64,000 nucleotides of DNA from Eumeta japonica (GCA_005406025.1 BGZK01000190.1:558001-622000), one strand, 5' to 3'; shown: positions 35,801-48,917, counted from the first letter of the stretch. Program-made: numbers and translations. Notes: generated by a model not told the origin, from the sequence alone.

Positions 35801-35995
35801 AACAAAAATTTCAAATACGGCATCGAGTATGCTAAGCAGTTTGAGGAAACGCGGCTTCGTGTCGTCTTCATTCCTCTTGCTATGAGAGTTCTCTTTTCGG
35901 CTCTTCGATTCGGCGTCTGGAAAGCCAAAATTGAAGAAAAAATGCGGAATGCTGAAGTGGTGTTCAATGATATGGTAGATATCGGTAAAGTTTGA
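35801..35995 (+). CDS. Unrecognised terminal coding exon with acceptor and poly(A) signal
   Basis: TTTTCTACGTAAATTATAG ends at 35800. From there a 64-residue frame with no ATG start reads NKNFKYGIEYAKQFEETRLR, VVFIPLAMRVLFSALRFGVW and KAKIEEKMRNAEVVFNDMVD, ending IGKV with TGA 35993-35995. AATAAA follows at 36038-36043. The acceptor, the phase-0 frame, the amphipathic/basic text and the well-placed poly(A) signal make a last exon likely. The middle segment is hydrophobic. I do not recognise the protein and did not find the upstream exons in the 3.6 kb since TMX2; they may be very short or this may be a relic. It converges on the UPF0669 gene from the other strand. Confidence 0.5.
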   Translation, partial: NKNFKYGIEYAKQFEETRLRVVFIPLAMRVLFSALRFGVWKAKIEEKMRNAEVVFNDMVDIGKV

Positions 35996-36037
35996 CTACC
36001 ATATAAGTTAACAAAAGGAGATGTGTCGATATATTAA

Positions 36038-36043
36038 AATAAA
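36038..36043 (+). promoter_or_regulatory. Poly(A) signal for the exon ending at 35995
   Basis: AATAAA 43 bp beyond the stop codon. Confidence 0.5.
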
Positions 36044-37007
36044 CGTGATTGGTCTTCTTGTTTTGTATTCCTCATGTGAGTTTTGTATATCAACATATTA
36101 TTTTTCTTATATATGCTTACTTTTTTAAACGTTTTACTGTTTAAGAATGTTTGAATTTTGGTAAATTGAAAGAAAGTCATATATTTGATGCATTGTACAT
36201 TCCTCAATATGTGGACTAATGCAAACTGATTTGATAGTAAAGCCTATCACACGGTTAATGATCATATCAATGGGTATGGCTAAAAATTGAGAGAACCAGG
36301 GGCAGTAAATTAGGATAAAGGTCATTCTTGAAAGACATCCCGGACATCTTCATACCCAGCGAGCGGCACAACTACCTCTCTATTTATTCGTCTAGTTGGA
36401 TTTCATGATTTTTAATGTAAATTCTCAGAACCAGAGAGCTTATAATGGTTTTTCACATGTTATTTTTTCGGAATGGTTCAATAGATTTTGTTATTTAAAG
36501 AAAAAGTGTTTTTAACACTTATTTAAGGTATTTAATATAAACAACCAAGGCTGATAAAAAGATATTTCATGTGAAATTTCGATTTAAAAGTATAAATCAC
36601 TATATAGAATGTTACACAATTTAATGTCAATTCAAAAGTCAGTTGGTCCCTTTGCTTTACTTTCATGCATCAATCAAACATATTTAAAATGAATGTAGTT
36701 AATTTCCTCGTGAAAGTACACAGAATACTTATTCTAACTCACAAACGGTGAAGTCATGTACAAAAGCAGGTATTTATAGATATGCACATTTTACTTATGT
36801 AAAATATTTGAAGTATGAAGTTACTTATCAAAATGATGTTTCGACAATTAATTTTGATGAAGTCGTAATAGACAATATGGTCTGGGCAAAAAATAATAAC
36901 AATATATAAATTATGTAGTAGATAAACATAACATCATTTTTCTTATTTATTTCAATGAATAGAAATTTTACTATCGAAAGAAAAAAAAAAGGCCTTTTAA
37001 TTTATAC

Positions 37008-40000
37008 CTGCGTATTTTTCATTCATTGGACTAGACAACGGTAGCTCCGAGTATTCCAGCTGGGATACGTCCAGAAAGACTTGGATGCTGTAGTCGGACA
37101 CAGCACTGGACCAGTAGCCGAACACGCCGATGCCTAAGAAAACAATACTTACAATTACATCAAAGTATTCTTCAGCAAATACATTCAAAGAAACACTTTC
37201 TAGGCTAGAAATACACTACAATAAAAATATAACAAGCAAGCAAACAGTGAACCCTTCATACTATAAGTGGAAATGGTATATTCGCTGGCATTTTCACTAA
37301 ATTAACTAATTATTTTTGAAAACCTAAAATTTCTTTTAACAAAATATGAACGATGAAGGTAGTTATTAATTACATTGGGAGAGTTATATCTAGAGTGAAA
37401 CAGATACGTGTCGAATATCCACTTCTATATCACATAAGGACTTCTGCATCACAGACAATAGAAATGGCATCTATATTATAGGCTTTATAAAAACAGCTGT
37501 TGTCATTTTGCAAAATTCTAGATCTATATAATAATTTGTTATGTCCTAACCATTTTGGCACTTAGTTTCTCGATAAGTATGTCAAAACATCATATCATTA
37601 CACACGTTAGTGATTGTTGATCTTGTAAATATGATGAATAAATTATTTGTGTGCAGATTAATTATGAATTTTTATTAATACTGTAGAAATATAATTTCAT
37701 GAGTACAAGCATTCGCTAGTTTTACTACACTAAAGCATTTTATAGCCTAGTTATTAGCTAGATATATTACGATGCAACTGTTATTACAGTGGAATCTCAA
37801 TAACTTGAATCTCGTTAAGTTGAAATCCTCAGTAAGTCAAAAAAAATTGACATAAATACGTGGTATCTCGAATTATTTAGACTTTGTAACTCGAACAAAA
37901 TGTTATTTCCCTGCGAAGTATTGATAATACATATTTATACTCTATAACTCGAATTTCAAAAAGGAAACTCCGTAAGTCATAGTTGGTAAAATATAATGAC
38001 GTCTTACTTGGAATTCCTCGAAATAATAGCAATAAATTCCAAAACGTATGTTCGGGTTCGGGGCTTCTAATCTATTGTTTTTGTCTTGTACACGCGCAGT
38101 GAATGAATACATTCATGAAACTTTCTAAGTAACACAGCTGTGAACATTACGTTTGTTCCTTGTCGACACACTCATATATATCTCGAAGTTCTTGTTAAGT
38201 CGAAAACTCGTTAACTCAAATTTTTTTGCATTTCCCTTGACATTCGAGTTATTGAGATTCCACTGTAGTTGATATAGTCTAAGTTAATTTACATTGCCAT
38301 TGTCAATAAAAAAAAGATTGAAAAAAGAAATTGTCTTAATAAGAACAAATTACACTAAACTGATCATACCTATGGGCCGAGGAAAATCTGAAGGGATCGG
38401 CACCATATCAGAACCGCAAGTCGCTGAACTGAAATTGTTACGATCAATTTCATAGCTTGGTCTGAAAACAAAAAAATTCATAATAAATTATTAAAAAAAG
38501 CATTGACCGAAAATGAGAGAAATCCCATTATAATACAAAATACAGTGTAAACTCTTCGTTATTAAACTCTAAAGGGTTTGTACATTTATTTTACCTATAA
38601 AGTTTTTATTATATAAAATTTATATAAAAGCAGTGAATTTGCAAAAAAAGAAAACACAGCTATAAAAATACGTGCCTATATTTATTAATTTTAATAACTA
38701 TATATACTCAGTTTAAACCTTTATTTCTGTAAGGACGGGGCTTTATTTTAACCTTTAGAAAAATTTGTTGACCCTTCAATAAGTTGATAATAAACTTTTT
38801 ATTTGGGTTTATATACATAATGTGTGGTCTCCATTAACATCCTTAATATCAGTGCTATGGTAAGACTTTATTATAAAGAGTTTAGATTGTAGTTAAATTA
38901 AACGTTGAACAAACAAAAGTACTGGAACATTTAAAATAATAGTAATGAAATAGCCTTGAATTCACGTTCACGTTTCACGTATAACTATAAAAAAGTTAAG
39001 AAACTCGTCCAAACATACACCTTATGCTTAACGAGCATAAGAGTTAAATTATTTTTTACTGTGATTCATAAACTAAACCTACCATCCAAATTGCATTACT
39101 AATTCCAGTAGTTTCTGTTATTTGTTGATAACTAAATCAGTCAATCATTATTTCTCTTATAATATAATAAACAAGACAAAACTCTAGTAATGAATAGAAA
39201 TGAATAAACAGATTCACCAAGGGAAAATTGTTCAATCCGAAAATTGAAAAATATCACCATAAATGTGTAATTGTTTCACGGTAATTTTTTAATCAACCTG
39301 ACCTGTTTTATTCTTGACTGTCACTAAAGTAGAATTTAGTACTGTATTTATTTTATATTAAAAAAACCAGGATACTTTTCTATGAAACGCTAAAGAAACT
39401 GTTGGTTTAGGATAGGTAAATGACAATACGACCAATGTGTAGAGTGAATGAGGAGTCAGACATAAGGTCGTGTTTGTAATTCCCCACACGGGGTGGATAT
39501 TAAGGTTAACATTTTAATGGTCCCCTGGACAAAGATATGTATTATAATAGACATACCCCCCGTCCTGCCCTCTCCCACTTGAGACTAAATTCCTGGTATA
39601 AGATACTATACTTATACCATAAGTATTGTATCTTGCTGAACTGTATTCCTTACATTAGATATATTCACATTCTGTTGACATTATTGAATGTCATATATAT
39701 ATATATATACATTGGTATAAAATTAATAAAAAAACAAATGTAAGCTGTTGTTGTTCCATCTTCGTATTGATCATGTAGGATACCACGTAAATCCGTTTGT
39801 TATCTATTCATCACACATAAATATGCTCAACAAATATGCTTCTGAAATGTCAGAAAATATTGGAGTGTATCAGAACAACAAAACATCCTGGTTGCCACCT
39901 TCGAATCAGTGATGCATTATTGACGCTTTCTCACAACAGCGACACATTTACCTTGGATTATCCGATATGTAGAGGTCGGCGTCGCCGCTCAACGACGTGA

Positions 40001-40184
40001 GTTCCACGAGCAGCGGCCCCGCGTGCCCCAATTGCCAATAGGAAAAATTGCCACAGCCCACAGCGCCGACGACGGTGTCTAGAAGTATTTTGTCGCTCTC
40101 TAGTTGTACGTAACCCGACAGGAAAGAAGATATCGTCGATATGGAGATTATGCCGAGCAAAACTAGAATGAATTCCCTTCGCAT
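37008..40184 (-). CDS. UPF0669 family protein (C6orf120-like), three exons; C-terminal exon not resolved
   Basis: Exons on the minus strand: 39952-40184, 38370-38461 and 37008-37133, all in frame with GT-AG sites, giving about 149 residues. The first ~24 residues form a signal peptide (MRREFILVLLGIISISTISS). I chose this ATG because it places the signal at the N-terminus; an upstream in-frame ATG at 40268 would add 28 residues. The body matches human C6orf120, a secreted glycoprotein: GCGNFSYWQLGHAGPLLVEL, SLSGDADLYISDNPRPSYEI, SATCGSDMVPIPSDFPRPIG and GVFGYWSSAVSDYSIQVFLD. The third exon ends at a GTATAAA donor with one base of a split codon left over. A last exon should lie to the left. A phase-compatible candidate reads to a TGA near 36324, but its acceptor lacks a pyrimidine tract. 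Confidence 0.88.
37787..38265. mobile_element. Pogo-like MITE family 2, complete copy
   Basis: A 479 bp element opening CAGTGGAATCTCAATAACTT and closing with the reverse complement, TCGAGTTATTGAGATTCCACTG, with TA on each side (37785-37786, 38266-38267). It lies inside the UPF0669 intron between its second and third coding exons. There is no open frame of note. Siblings lie at 5589 and 51791. Confidence 0.85.
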
Positions 40185-41005
40185 CGCTGAAATTTGTGCG
40201 AGAGAAAATTTTAACTCATCGTTGGACGTTGACACCGACCTCAAGGTGACAGTGGCCGTCAACGACAACCGTCAATGACAGCTGTCAAAATTTTTATTTG
40301 ACGTTATTGAAGCGTATATTCTGATTTAATATTGCGATAATAATCACCAATCTATTGAGAAATTAATTAACATTGAACCCATAGATTAATATGGATATGA
40401 TTCAACTAACTTGAACTGATGTCGACTTTAAGTCCCGATAAAAAATTGACGAATCGTAGCCCATAAAAAATAATTTGCTATCTTGCAATATCTAGTTCAG
40501 AATTTGTTTTAAGTGGAATAATGATATTTCAATATGTCATATGTATGACTACAAAAAATAAGGAGAATATGAATTTATAAAAAATAAATACTGCATACTT
40601 TCTCAAATAAATAAATTCTTAAATAAAGTGATAAAAATAACGTTAATTAATATATTTTCATGATGTAATTATACTTTCTTATCAACACTAAAAAGCAGGC
40701 AAATAACGGAATAAAATAATATTATTTCTTTTAATAGAAATATATATAACTGAATTCTCACAAATTCTGAAAAAAATTCCATTAACTAATACGAGGAGCG
40801 ATAAGTTTTGTGCATAAATTGATTTTTATAAATATCTAAAAAACTGATTTAATAAAAACGTTTCTAATATACACAATGTGTAGTGATAGGTCTGTCGTTA
40901 AGAGTATTATTTTCGAAACAGAAAATATGGGGTTCAGTCTTGACAATGGGCAAATTTATAGTTACCGTTATGATAAGTTTATATTTTCAAGAATTTGAAA
41001 ATATA

Positions 41006-41042
41006 TAGTGAGTAACCTAATTTGAAATTAGGCTACTCACTA
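41006..41042. repeat. Palindrome, 18 bp arms and 1 nt loop
   Basis: 41006-41023 pairs with 41025-41042 at 17 of 18 positions (TAGTGAGTAACCTAATTT and its reverse complement). The near-zero loop suggests a DNA palindrome rather than an RNA hairpin. Confidence 0.65.
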
Positions 41043-41442
41043 CCTGACTGGTAATACGTCAAGCCATCATTGCGTTGGTGGCAGTGGTAGTGATTAACTT
41101 CCAACGCGTACTGGGCTAGAGAGAAGTGCTTAATACCGAACCTCCTTAGTTTTAAAATATTATAGAAGAGTACACCTGAACAGTGGGATAATTGAAAACT
41201 GATATAATTCGTCACAAAAATATGACTCCGTAGGCCTATTCCATCTATATTGTATGTAGTATTTATGTGCATGTGTGAAGTTTTCACGACCTTACATTTG
41301 GTATGCACAGTTCTGCGATCTTTTTAATTCAGGTTGAAGAGCTTCAACCTAATAAGCTCTCACGTTTGCTCAGTACGGGTTAGGAGTTACTAAATATAGT
41401 AGTCAACGTGCTCTCTTCAGTAAGAAAAAGTTTGACTTTTAA

Positions 41443-41545
41443 ATTAAATCCCATTAGTCAATCTGCTCGTGATCGGAATTGAACTCAATACCTTCCGATT
41501 CGATGTCAATACTGTTGGCGACTGGTGCACCATCGCTCTATCTGT
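41443..41545 (-). mobile_element. tRNA-derived SINE fragment
   Basis: On the minus strand, ATGGTGCACCAGTCGCC is followed by GAGTTCAATTCCGATCACGA, an A-box and B-box arrangement like the fragment at 33600-33800. The copy is heavily worn. Confidence 0.45.
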
Positions 41546-41640
41546 ATTAGATAATGGTCACTCACATTTCATTAAAAAAACAGGCAATTGACACTTACGC
41601 ACAGAGGGCTACATACTACCACATAACTTTTAACAACTAC

Positions 41641-41796
41641 CTCGGAACTTTTCCGCTGTGAAGTTAGTCACTAAAGTGTTGCAATGGCGTAAAATAGGAA
41701 CGCGGCGGAGAAGAAGGAAGGGCCGGGAAGCATAACACCTGCGCAGTACATCATTCACAGCCAATTTAGAGCGTCAAAGTTTCGTGTGTTGTACTG
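41641..41796. mobile_element. MITE family 1, copy e
   Basis: The core CCGCTGTGAAGTTAGTCACT and the right end AAAGTTTCGTGTGTTGTACTG, followed by TA, match copy a. The left terminus is worn. Confidence 0.7.
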
Positions 41797-41799
41797 TAT

Positions 41800-44700
41800 T
41801 CACTTAATCTTGTGTATTTCCCAGAAAAAAATTATTCATTCGGTTCGGGGTTCTAAATATACCAGTTCGACTCTTACTTGGGTGGTTTTATTATATGTTG
41901 TTTTACTTTTGGGTTTATTTTAATGTACTTTAGAGTTTGCATTAGAGTCAAAGCAAGTTTGACGCTTGTGTATTATACTTTTTATGATAAAGAAAAGACA
42001 CAAGAAAAGTGAACGTTTTTTTTGTTCTTTACTTTTTATCTTCGTTAGAATATCTGCCTTTGTATTTAATATGATATATATATATATATTATTCAGATAT
42101 TTCACGCAGCACATGTTATCTGAAAATGTTAAATGGCTACCCCCTTCTACGGTTAAAGAAATACAGCCCTATAAAGATAGGACTGATAGACTGACAGGCG
42201 TATGGATAGACGGATAGCACAGGTTTATTAACAGGGTTCCGTCAGTAACTTATGGCAGCAGTACTCTTAAAATGTGTATGTACATAACGTTAATAAATTA
42301 TAATAAGTTGTTTGAAAAAAACCGCTCACAAAATAAAAATATTGAAGTGCTCCATTGGGCAGACCACATCGCTCATAAAGCAAAAGACCGTTGAAGAAGA
42401 TTCTCGAGCGACGACCCCGATAGAAGAAGCACTTGGACTGCAAATGGCGCAAGTGATTGTAAATGATTGTAATAATGTTATAATAATTGATGCCATGAAA
42501 TTTCTTTTTTTAGATACAAATATATTACCTAAAAAATACTTAGTTGAGAAACATTTTTAAGTTTAGTGCTTTGAACAGTTTTATGCAACAATATTCATAT
42601 TAGATAAAATTTAATGTTTTTATTTATTAACTTATCAAGTTATAGACTAAAATCTTCACACCTCATCGCATCTGCTAAGATCATCAATTGGTTAAGTCTT
42701 AAGTTTATAGTTTATACAACGTACATAATTGATTGTATAACTGATTCATTGTTATAGCCTCAATTTTGCAAATATTTTAGGAATCTCCGCTATTAAAGTA
42801 CACAATTTGACTTTTTCAATATATGTATGTATATAATTAACAACAAGCAGACCTTGCTTATGTAAATATTTCACAGTTATCTAAGATATAAACTTTAGAT
42901 GAGGATCTAGACAGTGATTATATTAATAATTTATTCAATATTCACGCGTGTAAACGCTCAAACTGCATCTATAACACACTCATAAAATTTTTTGGCACTA
43001 GGAATGAAAAAAGTTTTCTTAGTTTACTGTACGTAAGGATCATGTTGATAATCAAAGACAAACTTTTTTTTGTTCTTAGCCAGTATTTCTTTAATATTAT
43101 TATTAGTCTTAATAATAACATAATAAGGGATCTATGGTCAAAAAAAAGGGTAGGGAGCTAGAGCAGGTAGCGTTCTCTATAGCCTCCCTCGACTCGAAGG
43201 GCGGCGACAAAAAATAGTGGGTCCATCAGCTGTTTTCCATCTGAATTAACATTTCTACGCATTCCCCGTAACCTGTTCCTACGCAGATGGTCCACTTTTA
43301 TATTTTTTTGTCAGAAAACAGAGCAAAGAAACCGTTATTCTGGTTCATATGGTGATAGTATTGAAGCAACATGGGTAATAAATATGCAAGTTGTGTTCAA
43401 GTGAAAATATTCCTGAATTTATTTTAATGATAAATTAGAAGAATATAAAATATTTTGTATATCGACACGACTGATCGAAATCGAAAGATTGATTTTTGTG
43501 TTGATAACTCCGATTCGATATTGTTGTTCTGAATAACCATCTAGCGTTTTGTATTGACCCCGGGAAAAAAAATCACATGACCTTTAAAATATCTATCCTC
43601 GGATAGATATTATGTGATTAAGAGTTAAAAATAAAAAGAGTGCTAAAATTGCTTTTCTTCGCACATTCAATTATTCGGATTCTCGATTATCCGAATGCCT
43701 TACGACAACAATCGGCCCGGTTAATAAATCCCCGATAATTGAAAACGACTTTTTAGTGAAACCTAAAACCTAAATAATCATTTTTTAAAGTTTTGCCCGT
43801 CTGTGTGTTGTGCTATCGCGCAAAAATTACCGAGCGGATTACGATGACAGCTTCTCATTGAATATATAAAATTTTACCAGTTCGGTGGATCGGACACGTA
43901 TTTACAAATTAAACCATACCGAGTCTAATTTTATGATCCTAGCGAACGAAATCACCGGTATGACACTACAGGATAAATATAATTTACTAAGATATAGCGT
44001 AAGAATTATTGACATTAAAAAAAAACCAGTCCACTCTAAAAAAAAATTCCTATACAAAACATATTTGAGTATATTAAAATGAATTGTGAACGTTTCTAAA
44101 ACAAAAAAAAACATACCTAAAACATGGCTGACTGTACTCATTATGGGGTTCCGAAGCCATCATTACAAGGAAATGCACTACAAATGAAAAAAGTACGTTG
44201 TTACCCTTTTTCTATTTTTCTCGCACAGAATATATAAGCGCTTTAAGCGCCTATAACTAGAAAAACGAGTAGGTATGTCGACTATCACTATTAAACTGGT
44301 GTAAACTAAAGTGTGTCAGCAAAAGAGCGTATCTTCATGGCACTTACGTCCTTTTGTTGAATAGCGCAGTTTCTCGGCAGTAACTCAAAAACAGTATATT
44401 CGATCATGTTCAATAAATATTAACCGTTACCTTCGTTATTTTATTCATATTTTTTGGATACACGATTTTGAAAATAAAGGGGGGACGACACAATTTCTAC
44501 AACTTTCGAAGCGATTACTTCCGAAATTATACACGCGATCAGGAAAATCGCTCAGAAACCTTAAGGTGTTTTTAAAAGAACTTTCGAAATATGTATCACT
44601 TGTTGATAATTGCAGAAAAAAAAAATTTTCAGCTTCTGTTATATGTATGTGTGCCCCCCACCCACAAATATTCATTTTTGATATTTAACTACCAAACTAA

Positions 44701-46500
44701 GAAGCGGCTTATACAAACCATCTACAATCTACACTATAAATTTCATCAATATATATATCTTATAGTTTTTGAATAAAATGGCTGTGACATACGAACGGAC
44801 ATGACGAAACTATAAGGGTTCCGTTTTTGCCATTTTGACTTGAAACCCTAAAAATCTGCCTTGACAGACAGTCAAACGCATATAAAAAACCATCACATCA
44901 TTTTTCTGGAACATATTGTTACACCGTACTCTCACGTTTTTACGGTTCCGTAGCAAAACCAAGGAATGCTTATAGTTTCCCTATCCCTTATACTCATTAA
45001 AAACCTTTATAATTATAGTAACGCCACGTCCGTCGGTCCGTCTGTCTGTCTATCTGTATCTTCGTATCTGTATGTCCACGGCTTACGTCAAACATTTTAG
45101 TACTAGAAAAACTACAACTCGGTACAATTATACATATTAATCTTTAGGGCTCCGTTTGCGTTTCTTGGATATGTGAAAAAAATCTAGGCAATAATAGTGC
45201 ATTTAAAAAATGTAGTTGGCGAAATAAAAAGCAAAATTTCGCACGAATTACATTGAAAGTTATCTATATGGTTTAGGAGCAATGTATAATTATAGGAAAT
45301 ATAGAATCATGACGTCTTCAATACCCGTTCTGTGTGGGTCGATTTTAGATTCCATTAGCCGTTAAACCGTGAACTGAATTATAGGTCCGCATATTGTGAC
45401 GAACAACTACGGAATCCTACGTTACGCGCGGCTCGACATGCACTTGGCCGGCTTTTTATAACTATTTTGTAATTGTTAGATTATGAAAAAATTAAAGCTA
45501 AATATTACTGTTTTCAAGCCTATTAAAGATTCACTAACGCAGAATGGAATTTATTTTAAGGTTTTTTTTGTCCGTTTTGTAAATTTGATATTTTTTATAT
45601 TTAATCTAATATTTATTTTTTATAAATTTCAAATATTAAACCAGAAATTCTTATGTATATCTAAGTATTAAATGCAATTACAGATTGAAATGACCTTAAA
45701 AAAACTTTATTTAATCAAATAGTACTTAGGTAGATTTAATAAATTTATCATTAAAAAAAATACAATTATTAACATTATTATTATTACTAGAACTTAGTAC
45801 ACTGGCGCTTATTAAATGGATTGGGTAATATTATACAATAGTCATTAATATTTATTACAATAAATAATTATATATACGAAAACAATTAAACAGGTCTTTT
45901 TCTTTCCCACTATCTGATTTAATTTTTACGCAAAGTGATAAGTAACTAAATGATTTCCTACAATTTGGTAAAAATCACAGTAAAAAGGAAATTAAATTGA
46001 AAGACGATATCGGTCCGATATTTATTACGATAACTGTGTATTATTTAAATCCATTGAGTCATTTACATTTTAATTGATTTATTTTGCACGATAAATCAAT
46101 TAAACTATAAACTACAAAAAAATAACATATTTCGAAATATGTATGTTACGAAATATATTATTTCTGTAATTATGTTATAAAATAACATATTGCAGAAATA
46201 ACATATTTCGTTATTAACTTTGCCCCCGTGACTTCGTCACGTGGATGTTATTGTTTAAAATCACCTTTAAATAATTTTCGTAAGCTGATTTCGATGAAAT
46301 AAATATAGTCCCAAGCTCACATTACCTGTGAAAATCTTACGTAATTTATTCTCGTACCGATTTTGGAGATTAATCTGTTTAAACAGTTTTTCAAAATAAT
46401 CCTATTTTTTCCTATCACACTCCTAACCGGCTACTATCACTGTTTGATAAATATTTTCAGTGTACAGACACGGTGGATCTAACTTATATATATGTATATA
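41800..46500. other. Gene-poor repeat-rich stretch
   Basis: No protein gene recognised. A frame at 42312-42560 is open but unidentifiable. Several GGTTCCG-type repeat pieces (about 42231, 44690-44855, 44944, 45148) and a LINE-tail-like piece (about 46215-46330, GCCCCCGTGACTTCGTCACG) are present. Confidence 0.4.
44690..44855 (+). repeat. Interspersed repeat with a GGGTTCCG terminal hairpin, copy 1
   Basis: ACTATAAATTTCATCAATAT, then ACATGACGAAACTATAAGGG and GGTTCCGTTTTTGCCATTTT, match 60265-60421 in the same orientation. The end can fold (AGGGTTCCG against a worn CGGAACCCT). The class was not determined. Confidence 0.6.
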
Positions 46501-46520
46501 ATTCATTTATATAAATGAAT

Positions 46521-46521
<1 letters not shown>

Positions 46522-46596
<75 letters not shown>

Positions 46597-46597
46597 T

Positions 46598-46672
<75 letters not shown>

Positions 46673-46678
46673 TGTATA
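46522..46678. repeat. Compound microsatellite forming a long palindrome
   Basis: A (CA)n run of about 70 bp passes into (CATA)n, then (TA)n, then (TATG)n. The CATA and TATG blocks are mutual reverse complements around the TA centre near 46635, so the block can extrude as a long hairpin. Confidence 0.9.
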
Positions 46679-46985
46679 AATGAATTCTATATATATAAAA
46701 GAATTTGCTAATTCTTCTTTTTATAAGCTTTGTACCTAGCATCTACCTAGATGTTTTATCTTGCACATTAAATTAAAAGTGACAATGCTATTACATGTCG
46801 CCTATCGAGCCCCAGATACGAGAAACTCAAAACATCCTGAAATCCGACCAATTGAATACTTAGTATCGTCTAGTGTGCATCAACCTAAAAATAACACCAT
46901 CTCATCGGGCCGTGTAATATGCAACCCAAATACGTATTTATGAAGGCTTCAGCCATAAAGGCGTGTTTATTAACTCTGTGTTATG

Positions 46986-47081
46986 TACGTAATCCAACAT
47001 GGCGGATCGTGTTCGCGTGTATAAACAAACTTATCAGCTTGCATCAAAATAGAATCCGCCATGTTGTAATCCGACTACGTA
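46986..47081. repeat. Short inverted-repeat unit with ATGGCGGAT arms
   Basis: CAACATGGCGGAT (46995-47007) pairs perfectly with 47054-47066, and TACGTA-type ends lie outside. The arms contain GCCATGTT, a match to the YY1/Pho core GCCATNTT, in opposite orientations. It could be a small MITE. Confidence 0.6.
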
Positions 47082-47099
47082 GAGTTTCCTTGGAAACTG

Positions 47100-48900
47100 A
47101 ATTAAAACGGTGAATTACAAATACAGTTTGTATTTGTTCGGGTTATATTCGTATTCAGCTTGTTTTCGTGGAGTTTTTTTACGGTCACGCACTCACGAGG
47201 CCTAAATGTAAAGCTAGTTATATACAATCTGAATTTTGTAAGTTTACATAATAAAGTTGTGAATTATATATCACAATTTTTAAAATAATGGACATTTAAT
47301 TCAATTTTCTTTTTGATTTAAAAAATAATGACTACGCAACTCATAATTATAGTAAATTCACGATTGTTGTGACCAAAAACTGTGCCTCTATTCATTTTAT
47401 ATTTATTATTTTCTATTAAAATAAAAATCATAAAATATTCACCCTTGAAGTCCTGAAAAGGCATTTTTTAATGTTTTCTCTAAAAATATGTATTTTTATA
47501 CACAAAGTAGGCGTATATATACATTATGTATACACAAAGTAGGCGTTTTCTGTTGGCTTTGATGGGCATAAATTAGATTTTGGCAGTAATTTATTTTATA
47601 GTTTAATAATTTACTCAAGGTTGCTACTTAATGTTTTTGTAAAAGTTATATTATATGTAAAATTTTATTACAATTTCGTAATAAAGTTTTACATAAATAC
47701 ATAATATAAAATGTAATATAATAAATTTTTATTACAAAATTCGAGCAAGATTGTAAGACAAACATTCAAAACGAAATATGCTTTTACGTATGTAGAAGAG
47801 TTATACGACATTAATGTACACGAATATCTATATACATATTTGTTACAAATATCAGAAAAGATGCACAGAAAAGTTGTAGTGTATTCTCATGCATTCATGC
47901 ATACATACATATGCAAATAATGTGAAGTGAATATTATAAAATTGTTGATCATCGTAATTTATCTAAATTTAATATCTGTCAATTCAATAAATTCAACATG
48001 AATCGTATAATAAAAAAATAAGTGCGTTTTATTTCTTATAACTTCAAATTCACCCATTTGATCAATTTCAAAATTCGATCACACCTAAAATGACGAATTA
48101 CATCGATTGACACAAAAAAATCAAAATAGTTTATCAATAATTTAAAAGTAATCGTTATTCAAAAATTGAAATGAAAGGCCTTTTCATTATTTCATCGAAA
48201 TGTATCTAAGCGACTTATAGATGATTATAAATGCAAAAACCTAAAAATACATTTAACCGAATATACTGGGACTCAGATTTATATTAATATTGAGCTTTCT
48301 GATGGCTCTCCGAACTTAAAAGTAACAGAAAATATACCATAATTAGTAGGTTAAACATTTCCTATAATTTTTTTATTAAAAAAATTTTTTTTTCTGTAAA
48401 TGGATATATAGATAAGATTGTAGATTCTAAACTAAAATCGTTCTATATGTAATATAATGTGTTTTTATTGAAGTGACGTGATTAATATATGCTTAGGAGT
48501 ACATCAAATACATGAAGAGCACAGACAATATTAATTAAACTGTAAAACAGTAAACGTGAACTTAACTCATTATTCCCGTTTTCTGTATATTCGATCCCTT
48601 TACACTATTAGGTCTTAATAGACGTTTCTTTTCTTCACTAATATATTTAAGTCTTTTGGATGGAAAGTAGTTTTAATTCTACTTGATTTTCAAAAACATG
48701 TATACTTTTGTCTATAGTTACAATAATTTTGAATATTATCAGGAATAAAACGAAGATGTATTAAAACTATAAAGTTAGCAACGACCATAATAACTTTTCT
48801 AATAATATGATAAATTATAAAAGGGTATAATAATTCTGTCATATAGTGTATAGAAAGCTTTACATCCCCTCCTCCATTCATACTACGTAGTGCGCAGTCG
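47100..48900. other. AT-rich spacer left of the PNRC-like gene
   Basis: No gene seen. A short direct repeat of ACACAAAGTAGGCGT lies near 47500 and 47531. Confidence 0.4.
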
Positions 48901-48909
48901 CCATGGCCG

Positions 48910-48917
48910 TATATAAA
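48910..48917 (+). promoter_or_regulatory. TATA box candidate for the PNRC-like gene
   Basis: TATATAAA stands at the border between AT-rich flank and the CG-rich block that begins here. Transcription would start near 48940-48950 and give a 5' UTR of about 350 bases up to the ATG at 49291. Confidence 0.5.

Larger units (their letters stand above)
40190..41640. other. Intergenic stretch right of UPF0669
   Basis: AT-rich, no gene seen. It holds a short palindrome (41006-41042) and a tRNA-like SINE remnant at about 41443-41545. Confidence 0.4.

Noticed and set aside
35752..35967. Minus-strand frame as the missing last exon of UPF0669
   Set aside because: The plus strand here has the better coding text, an acceptor and a poly(A) signal; the minus frame has no phase-compatible acceptor.
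36324..36395. Last exon of UPF0669 reading to a TGA near 36324
   Set aside because: Phase fits, but the acceptor lacks a pyrimidine tract and the short tail does not resemble the hydrophobic C-terminus of the human protein. Kept only as a note.
42312..42560. 82-codon open frame
   Set aside because: No recognisable motif; surrounded by repeats; length is within chance for this region.
46503..46742. Open frame rich in Cys-Val repeats
   Set aside because: It is the translation of a CA/CATA microsatellite.
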